Source: Mycolicibacterium sp.
GTDB taxonomy: Bacteria > Actinomycetota > Actinomycetes > Mycobacteriales > Mycobacteriaceae
Length of the DNA: 64,000 nucleotides
Reading direction: 5' to 3'
NCBI RefSeq assembly: GCF_016462545.1
Contig: NZ_JAEMTA010000030.1
Location: 1 to 64,000 of the forward strand
Shown here: piece by piece, positions 58,349 through 64,000 of the stretch
Layout: every line of letters begins with the position of its first letter
Position numbering within the stretch: the first letter of the stretch is position 1
The notes under the pieces: model-generated
Told to the model about the DNA's origin: nothing
Database searches by the model: none
The model's input: the letters and a program-made list of their open reading frames with translations, nothing else
Translations under genes and position numbers: made by a program

Positions 58349-59533
58349 ATGCGGATCGGCTACAGCCCCGAACAAGAGGACCTGCGCCGCGAGTTGCGCT
58401 CGTACTTCACCAAACTCATGACACCCGAGCGCGCAGAGGCGCTGAGCGCGGGCGGCGGCGGCGAGATGGGCCGCGGCAGCGTCTACCGCGACACGGTCGC
58501 GCAGATGGGCAAGGACGGCTGGCTGACGCTGTCGTGGCCCAAGGAGTACGGCGGCCAGGAGCGCTCTCCGATGGACGGGCTGATCTTCAACGACGAGGCC
58601 TCGATCGCCAACGTGCCCGTGCCGTTCCTGACGATCAACAGCGTGGCGCCGACGATCATGCACTTCGGCTCCGACGAGCAGAAGAAGTTCTTCCTGCCCA
58701 AGATCGCGGCCGGTGAACTGCACTTCTCGATCGGCTACTCCGAACCCGGCGCCGGCACCGACCTCGCCGCGCTGCGCACCACCGCGGTGCGCGACGGCGA
58801 CGACTACGTCGTCAACGGTCAGAAGATGTGGACCAGCCTGATCGCCTACGCGGACTACGTGTGGCTGGCCGTGCGGACCAACCCCGAGGCCAAGAAGCAC
58901 CGCGGCATCTCGATGCTGATCATGCCCACCACCGCCGAGGGCTTCTCCTGGACGCCGGTGCACACCATGGCCGGCGTCGACACGAGTGCGACCTACTATC
59001 AGGACGTCCGCATCCCGACGAGCAACCTGGTCGGCGAAGAGAACGCCGGCTGGAAGCTGGTCACCAATCAGCTGAACCACGAACGCGTCGCACTGGTGTC
59101 CGCGCAGCCGATCTTCGCCGCACTCGGGGCGGTCCGGGAGTGGGCGCAGAACACCAAGGACATGCACGGACGACGTGTGATCGACTCGGAGTGGGTGCAG
59201 CTCAACCTCGCTCGAGTGCACGCCAAGGGCGAGGTGCTCAAGCTCATCAACTGGGAGCTCGCGTCGGCGACCGACGCGTCCCCGTCCCCCGCCGATGCGT
59301 CGGCGGCCAAGGTGTACGGCACCGAGCTGGCCACTGAGGCCTACCGCCTGCTGATGGAGATCCTCGGGACCGCCGCCACCCTGCGCTCCGACTCACCCGG
59401 CGCGCTCCTGCGCGGCCGCATCGAACGCATGCACCGGTCATGTCTCATCCTGACCTTCGGCGGCGGCACCAACGAGATCCAGCGCGACATCATCGGCATG
59501 GTCGCCCTCGGCCTGCCCCGAGTGAACCGGTAA
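58349..59533 (+). CDS. fadE26: Acyl-CoA dehydrogenase FadE26 (ChsE4)
   Basis: 394 residues. ACAD blocks: GYSEPGAGTDLAALRTTAV, WTSLIAYADYVWLAVRT, GGTNEIQRDIIG. Orthologs pair with FadE27 as an alpha2-beta2 flavoenzyme (ChsE4-ChsE5) that dehydrogenates steroid-CoA thioesters carrying a five-carbon side chain. It follows the KstR site and is 10 bp from fadE27. Confidence 0.94.
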   Translation: MRIGYSPEQEDLRRELRSYFTKLMTPERAEALSAGGGGEMGRGSVYRDTVAQMGKDGWLTLSWPKEYGGQERSPMDGLIFNDEASIANVPVPFLTINSVAPTIMHFGSDEQKKFFLPKIAAGELHFSIGYSEPGAGTDLAALRTTAVRDGDDYVVNGQKMWTSLIAYADYVWLAVRTNPEAKKHRGISMLIMPTTAEGFSWTPVHTMAGVDTSATYYQDVRIPTSNLVGEENAGWKLVTNQLNHERVALVSAQPIFAALGAVREWAQNTKDMHGRRVIDSEWVQLNLARVHAKGEVLKLINWELASATDASPSPADASAAKVYGTELATEAYRLLMEILGTAATLRSDSPGALLRGRIERMHRSCLILTFGGGTNEIQRDIIGMVALGLPRVNR

Positions 59534-59543
59534 GGGAACGAAC

Positions 59544-60641
59544 ATGGACTTCACCACCACTGAGGCTGCCAATGACCTTGGCGGCCTTGCGCGTTCGATC
59601 GTCGACTCGGTGTGCACACCCGATCGCCAGCGCGAACTGGACAAGCTCGACGAGCGCTTCGACCGCGATCTGTGGTCCAAGTTGATCGACGCCGACATCC
59701 TCTCCACCGCGGCGCCGGAGTCGTTGGGCGGCGGCGGCTTCGGAGTGCTCGAGGAGAGCGCGGTGCTGGTGGCACTGGGACGCCAGATCGCCGCGGTGCC
59801 GTATCTGGAGTCGGTCGTCCTCGCCGCGGGCGCCCTGGCCAGGTTCGGATCCGAGGCGCTGCAACGGGATTGGGCCGAGCCAGCGGTCAGGGGCGAGAAG
59901 ATACTGACCGTCGCACTCGACGGTGAGATGGGCCAGGGACCGGTCCAGGCGCAGTCCGTCGACTCCGGGTTCCGACTGACCGGCACCAGGGCGCTGGTCG
60001 GCTACGGACCGATCGCCGACGGGTTCCTGGTGGCGGCGGAGACCGATTCGGGCACCCACGTGTTCCTCGTCGCGGCGGGCGACCCAGGTGTCTCGGTCAG
60101 TTCGCTCGACACCACCGGACACGGCAGTGTCGGGCACCTGGAACTGTCGGGCGCCGCGGTCGATTCCAGCCGGGTCGTCGGTGGCGAAGAGGTCGTCGCC
60201 TGGTTGATCACGCGGAGTACGTTGGGCCGTAGCGCCTTTCAACTCGGAGTCCTCGAGCGCGCGCTGGAGTTGACCGCGCAGTACGCGAGGGAGCGCGAGC
60301 AGTTCGACCGCCCCATCGGCAGCTTCCAGGCGGTGGGTCAACGGCTGGCCGATGCCTACATCGACATCAAGGGCCTGCGACTGACGCTGACCCAGGCCGC
60401 GTGGCGGCTGTCCGAGGACCTGCCCGCAGACCTCGAGGTCGGCACTGCCGCCTTCTGGGCCGCCGAGGCGGGCCACCGGGTGGCGCACACCACCGTGCAC
60501 GTCCACGGCGGCGTCGGCATCGACACCGACCACCCCGTGCACCGCTACTTCCTCGCCGCGAAGCAGACCGAGTTCGCGGTCGGCGGCGCCACCGGACAGC
60601 TGTTGCGCATCGGCCGCGAACTGGCCGAGACCCCGGCCTGA
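59544..60641 (+). CDS. fadE27: Acyl-CoA dehydrogenase FadE27 (ChsE5)
   Basis: 365 residues. It keeps the ACAD C-terminal domain (QYAREREQFDRPIGSFQAVGQRLADAYIDIKGLRL, HVHGGVGIDTDHPVHRYF) but has weaker N-terminal motifs, as expected for the non-catalytic-base partner of a heteromeric ACAD. Stop is 13 bp from fadD17. Confidence 0.94.
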   Translation: MDFTTTEAANDLGGLARSIVDSVCTPDRQRELDKLDERFDRDLWSKLIDADILSTAAPESLGGGGFGVLEESAVLVALGRQIAAVPYLESVVLAAGALARFGSEALQRDWAEPAVRGEKILTVALDGEMGQGPVQAQSVDSGFRLTGTRALVGYGPIADGFLVAAETDSGTHVFLVAAGDPGVSVSSLDTTGHGSVGHLELSGAAVDSSRVVGGEEVVAWLITRSTLGRSAFQLGVLERALELTAQYAREREQFDRPIGSFQAVGQRLADAYIDIKGLRLTLTQAAWRLSEDLPADLEVGTAAFWAAEAGHRVAHTTVHVHGGVGIDTDHPVHRYFLAAKQTEFAVGGATGQLLRIGRELAETPA

Positions 60642-60654
60642 GCCCACGTCGCCC

Positions 60655-62175
60655 GTGACCGAAGAACGCCACCCGACCGTCACGGAGCTGCTGGCACCGC
60701 TGGTCGACGTCACCGATCGCGGAGTGTACGAAGAGGATTCGTTCGTCTGCTGGCGTGACCACCTCCGGGCTGGCGCGCAGGTAGCTGCGGCCCTGACGGC
60801 GCGTCTGGATCCGGCCAAGCCGCCCCATGTCGGGGTGATGCTCGGCAACACCACCTTCTTCTCGACGGTACTGGTGGCGGCGGGTCTGGCGGGACTGGTC
60901 ACGGTCGGACTCAACCCGACGCGCCGGGGCGAGGCGTTCGCCCGCGACGTCGCGCGCGCCGACTGCCAGCTCGTGCTCACCGACGACGTCACCGCCCTCG
61001 GCGGAGCCCTCCCCGACGGCATGGCCTGCCTCGACGTCGAATCACCGCAGTGGGCAGCAGAGTTGGCAGACCACCGGGACACACCGGTGACATTCGCCGA
61101 CACCGGCCCCGACGACCTGTACATGCTGATCTTCACCTCCGGCACCAGCGGTGAGCCCAAGGCGGTTCGCGTCACGCACGACAAGGTGGCCTTCCCCGGC
61201 ACCATGCTGTCCCAGCGATTCGGTCTCGGGCGTGACGACACGTTCTACCTCTCCATGCCACTGTTCCACTCCAACGCCATCATGGCTGGCTGGTCGGTGG
61301 CGGTGGCCGCCGGCGGCTCGATTGCGTTGCGGCGCAAGTTCTCCGCGTCGCAGTTCATTCCCGACGTGCGCCGGTACGGCGCGACCTACGCCAACTATGT
61401 CGGCAAGCCGCTCTCATACATCCTGGCCACCCCACCCCGTGAGGACGACGCCGACAACCCGCTGCGGTTCATGTACGGCAACGAGGGCGCGCCCCGCGAC
61501 CTACCGCGCTTCGCCAAGAGGTTCGGAACCTACGTGGTCGACGGATTCGGTTCGACGGAGGGCGGCATCGCCATCGGCCGCACGCCCGACAGCCCGGACG
61601 GCTCACTCGGCCCGCTCACCGACGAGGTCGCGATCGTCGACGTGGAGACCGGCGAGCCGTGCCCACCCGGCAAGGTCGGCGAACTGGTGAACCCGCAGGG
61701 CCGCGGCTGGTTCCGTGGTTATTACGGTGACGAGGCAGCCGAAGCCGAGCGGATGAGCGGCGGCATCTATCACAGCGGCGATCTCGCCTTCTCCGACGAG
61801 GCGGGCTACGCCTATTTCGCCGGCCGCCTTGGCGACTGGATGCGCGTGGACGGCGAGAATCTCGGCACCGCACCGATCGAACGGATCCTGCTCAGATACG
61901 ACGACGTCGTCGAGGTCGCCGTCTACGCGATCCCCGATCCGAACGTGGGCGATCAGGTGATGGCGGCACTGGTGTTGTCGCCAACGGCGACGTTCGACCC
62001 CGACGCGTTCGCGGCCTTCCTTGCCGACCAATCCGATCTCGGCCCCAAGCAGTGGCCGAGGTACGTCCGGATCGCCAGCACCCTGCCGCGCACCGAGACG
62101 TTCAAGGTGGTCAAGCGGCTGTTGTCGGCGGAGGCGCTGAACTGCTCGGATCAGGTGTTCGCGATCTCTCGGTAG
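60655..62175 (+). CDS. fadD17: Steroid-CoA ligase FadD17
   Basis: 506 residues from a GTG. Adenylation motifs IFTSGTSGEPKAVRVTH, YGNEGAPRDL, GFGSTEGG and YFAGRLGDWMRVDGEN with the final Lys in ETFKVVKRL. Activates steroid side-chain acids to CoA thioesters; Rv3506 acts on C24/C5 side chains. Last gene of the fadE26 unit; its stop is inside the left arm of a perfect inverted repeat. Confidence 0.93.
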   Translation: MTEERHPTVTELLAPLVDVTDRGVYEEDSFVCWRDHLRAGAQVAAALTARLDPAKPPHVGVMLGNTTFFSTVLVAAGLAGLVTVGLNPTRRGEAFARDVARADCQLVLTDDVTALGGALPDGMACLDVESPQWAAELADHRDTPVTFADTGPDDLYMLIFTSGTSGEPKAVRVTHDKVAFPGTMLSQRFGLGRDDTFYLSMPLFHSNAIMAGWSVAVAAGGSIALRRKFSASQFIPDVRRYGATYANYVGKPLSYILATPPREDDADNPLRFMYGNEGAPRDLPRFAKRFGTYVVDGFGSTEGGIAIGRTPDSPDGSLGPLTDEVAIVDVETGEPCPPGKVGELVNPQGRGWFRGYYGDEAAEAERMSGGIYHSGDLAFSDEAGYAYFAGRLGDWMRVDGENLGTAPIERILLRYDDVVEVAVYAIPDPNVGDQVMAALVLSPTATFDPDAFAAFLADQSDLGPKQWPRYVRIASTLPRTETFKVVKRLLSAEALNCSDQVFAISR

Positions 62176-62200
62176 CGTGGGGTCATGGGCTACCGAGAGA
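62165..62200. promoter_or_regulatory. Perfect 12-bp inverted repeat around the AraC-type gene start
   Basis: TCTCTCGGTAGC (62165-62176) and GCTACCGAGAGA (62189-62200) are exact reverse complements with a 12-bp spacer. The left arm contains the fadD17 stop, the spacer holds GTGGGG and the ATG of the AraC-type gene, and the right arm codes its second to fifth residues. It could be an operator or an RNA hairpin exposing or hiding the start. Confidence 0.7.
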
Positions 62201-62919
62201 CGACGCCGCCCACCGGCGTGACCGACCTGGTCGAGGTGGCGTGGTGCGCCGACGGCGGCGGCGACCCGGTACGCGTTCTTCCCGACGGGTGCATGGACCT
62301 CATCCGCATGGATGGCGAGGTGGTGGTCGCGGGTCCGGACACCTCGGCGCTCATCACCAGTCGAGGTGAACGGTCATTGGCCGGGTTGCGATTTCGGCCG
62401 GGCGTGTTGCCGCGACTGCTCGGGGTGCCCGCAGCGGAATTGGTCGGCCTGCGAGTCCCGCTGACCGAGCTCTGCGTGGTGCGCTCCCATTCGAGACTGT
62501 CGGACGTCGTCCACGACTTGGCATCCCGTCCGCAGCGCGCCGACACGGCGCCGTGGTCACCCGCGGCGTTGCGCCACGTCACGGCCATGCTGGCCCTGGG
62601 GAGGTCGGTGGATCAGGTGGCACGTGACACCGGCTGGTCCAGCCGCACCCTGCAGCGGCAGTCCCAGGCCGTCTACGGCTATGGGCCCGCGATGCTGCGC
62701 CGCATCCTGCGCTTCCGCCGCGCGGTGTCGCTGTTGCAGACCGGCCGCTCGCCTGCCGACGTGGCAGCTGCTGCCGGCTACGCCGATCAACCGCACATGC
62801 ACCGTGAGGTACGGGCGTTCGCCGGGACGACGGTGACGGCTCTGGCCGCGAGCTATGGCAGCGGCGCGAACAGGTCCACCGACGTGCCGTCGGGATCCTC
62901 GACGGTCGCATACCGCTGA
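62185..62919 (+). CDS. AraC-family transcriptional regulator (DUF6597-type N-terminus)
   Basis: 244 residues. N-terminal ligand-type domain (VRVLPDGCMDLIRMDGEVVVAGPD, GLRFRPGV) and two helix-turn-helices in the C-terminal 100 residues (SVDQVARDTGWSSRTLQRQS, SPADVAAAAGYADQPHMHREVRAF). It starts 9 bp after fadD17 inside a hairpin loop. The last 67 nt are antisense to the VOC gene; the tail (GSGANRSTDVPSGSSTVAYR, read as two parts) is beyond the DNA-binding domain. Confidence 0.88.
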   Translation: MGYRETTPPTGVTDLVEVAWCADGGGDPVRVLPDGCMDLIRMDGEVVVAGPDTSALITSRGERSLAGLRFRPGVLPRLLGVPAAELVGLRVPLTELCVVRSHSRLSDVVHDLASRPQRADTAPWSPAALRHVTAMLALGRSVDQVARDTGWSSRTLQRQSQAVYGYGPAMLRRILRFRRAVSLLQTGRSPADVAAAAGYADQPHMHREVRAFAGTTVTALAASYGSGANRSTDVPSGSSTVAYR

Positions 62920-63245
62920 CCCCACGGCGCATCGAACGGTGGTAGCGGTCCGGGATAGCTTGCGGCAGTGAGTCGTTCGAAGACGGCGTCCACCTCGCCA
63001 GGGGTGTCCAGGCCGAAGGCAATCGCCACCCGCCCCGGCCCGGTCGGCGCTGTCCACCCCGGGTGCATGCCTGCAATCACCTCTTCGGTGTCCAAGGCCA
63101 GCCTGTTGCCTCCCGGCAGCGCCACCTCGACGTGCGGGCCCTCGGGGTCCGGTACTGCCAGACCGAGCAGGCGGTAGAACTCCACCGACCGCATCATGTC
63201 GCCCGTAACGATCTCCACGACCACATGTTTCACGTTCTCGTTCAT
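62853..63245 (-). CDS. VOC/glyoxalase-like protein
   Basis: 130 residues from ATG 63245 (MNENVKHVVVEI). Vicinal-oxygen-chelate pattern: IVTGDMMRSVEFYRLLGL, then VAIAFGLDTPGEVD and YATVEDPDGTSVDLFAP. Metal-dependent isomerase, dioxygenase or resistance protein; ligand unknown. Overlaps the AraC-type gene tail by 67 nt. Confidence 0.85.
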   Translation of the reverse strand: MNENVKHVVVEIVTGDMMRSVEFYRLLGLAVPDPEGPHVEVALPGGNRLALDTEEVIAGMHPGWTAPTGPGRVAIAFGLDTPGEVDAVFERLTAASYPGPLPPFDAPWGQRYATVEDPDGTSVDLFAPLP

Positions 63246-63316
63246 GGCTGGCACGTTAGACGCGTCCATCGACCGAGTCGTGAACGAATCGGACAGGCCG
63301 GAACTACTCTGACGCG

Positions 63317-64000
63317 ATGGCGATCGATCCGAGTGCGGTGCTCCTGACGGACCGAGTGGCCGTGGTGACCGGCGGCGGGTCGGGCATCGGACGCGGCATT
63401 GCCGAGGGCTTCGCCGCCTTCGGGGCCCGGGTGGCGATCTGGGAGCGCAACCCCCAGACCTGCGCGAGCGCCGCAGCGGCCGTCGATGGCATCGGCATCG
63501 TCACCGACGTGCGGGAATCCGCCGACGTCGACGCGGCGCTGGCCCGCACCGTCGCCGAGTTCGGGCCCGTGTCGGTGTTGGTCAACAACGCCGGTGGCGT
63601 GTTTGCGTCACCACTGCTCGAGACGTCCGAGAACGGTTGGGATGCGCTGTACCGCGCCAACCTTCGGCATGTCCTGCTGTGTACCCAGCGGGTGGGACGG
63701 GTGATGGTCGAGCACCGGACCCGGGGCAGCATCATCACCGTTACGTCGATCGAAGGCGTCCGCGCCGCACCGGGTTACGCCGCGTACGCCGCAGCCAAGG
63801 CAGGCGTCGTCAACTACACGAAGACCGCCGCACTCGAACTGGCCCCGCACGGCATCCGCGTCAACGCACTTGCGCCCGACTTCACCCTCACGGAGGGGCT
63901 GACCGAGCTGTCGACCCCTGAGGCCCTCGAGCGCGGTGGCCGCATGGTCCCCCTGGGACGCGCGGGCCACGTCGACGAAATGGCAAGCGCAGCAGTGTTT
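63317..64000 (+). CDS. Short-chain dehydrogenase/reductase, cut at the window end
   Basis: 228 residues seen. TGGGSGIGRG, VNNAGG, TVTSIEGV and the YAAYAAAKAG Tyr-Lys pair mark a classical SDR. The C-terminal 20-30 residues, including the usual GQxxxVDGG block, are beyond the window. ATG 63317. Substrate unknown; context of steroid genes suggests a lipid role. Confidence 0.88.
   Translation, partial: MAIDPSAVLLTDRVAVVTGGGSGIGRGIAEGFAAFGARVAIWERNPQTCASAAAAVDGIGIVTDVRESADVDAALARTVAEFGPVSVLVNNAGGVFASPLLETSENGWDALYRANLRHVLLCTQRVGRVMVEHRTRGSIITVTSIEGVRAAPGYAAYAAAKAGVVNYTKTAALELAPHGIRVNALAPDFTLTEGLTELSTPEALERGGRMVPLGRAGHVDEMASAAVF

Overview
The window is high-GC DNA of a fast-growing mycobacterium (Mycolicibacterium type). 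The evidence is a complete mce4-type operon with yrbE4AB, a PhoP protein almost identical in its conserved blocks to the M. tuberculosis one, CYP51, CYP123, KstR-type operators, frequent GTG/TTG starts with 4-nt gene overlaps, and many short secreted proteins of mycobacterial type. Ortholog names and locus comparisons come from memory of M. tuberculosis and M. smegmatis; no search was run.

1-11.3 kb: purine genes purB (5' part only, cut by the window edge) and purD flank a RelZ-like DUF429/RelA-SpoT fusion, two class I methyltransferases, a phytanoyl-CoA dioxygenase-like enzyme, an APC amino-acid transporter, an SDR, a TetR regulator, a DoxX-like membrane protein and a Tat-type exported esterase. 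11.4-26.8 kb: a P450-rich block matching the Rv0760c-Rv0772 neighbourhood. It has a CYP125-like P450 with a TetR gene, then a leftward dehydrogenase operon (aldehyde dehydrogenase, SDR, 3-hydroxyisobutyrate dehydrogenase-like, carboxymuconolactone decarboxylase-like, unknown). Divergent from this is a TetR-led rightward sterol operon (CYP123, SDR, CYP51, ferredoxin, NTF2-like), followed by adhB, a ketosteroid-isomerase-like protein and an SDR. 26.9-30.5 kb: HIT protein, PhoR, PhoP with a PhoP box in its own promoter, and a divergent decapeptide-repeat protein.

30.5-44.9 kb is more accessory: tRNA-Thr, an HNH endonuclease, a long secreted DUF4185 (arabinanase-family) protein, small exported proteins, a DKNYY protein, a five-gene molybdenum hydroxylase (xdhC-coxLGMS-like) cluster, a decayed dehydrogenase remnant, an SDR with a KstR-like site, and three tandem paralogous small secreted proteins. 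44.7-62.2 kb is the cholesterol locus: otsA, then leftward yrbE4A-yrbE4B-mce4A-F plus two Mce-associated proteins, hsd4A and fdxD, with divergent fadE26-fadE27-fadD17. KstR sites sit in front of the mce4 operon and in the fdxD/fadE26 divergent promoter. 62.2-64 kb: an AraC-type regulator whose start codon lies in the loop of a perfect 12-bp inverted repeat, a VOC protein, and an SDR cut by the window end.

The unifying theme is steroid and lipid import and breakdown (mce4 importer, acyl-CoA dehydrogenases, ligase, P450s with matching ferredoxins, many SDRs), next to global regulators (PhoPR, RelZ). No gene-free stretch exceeds 300 bases; the longest, about 260 bases, is the mce4 promoter region. 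I saw no CRISPR array, IS element, phage or rRNA gene.
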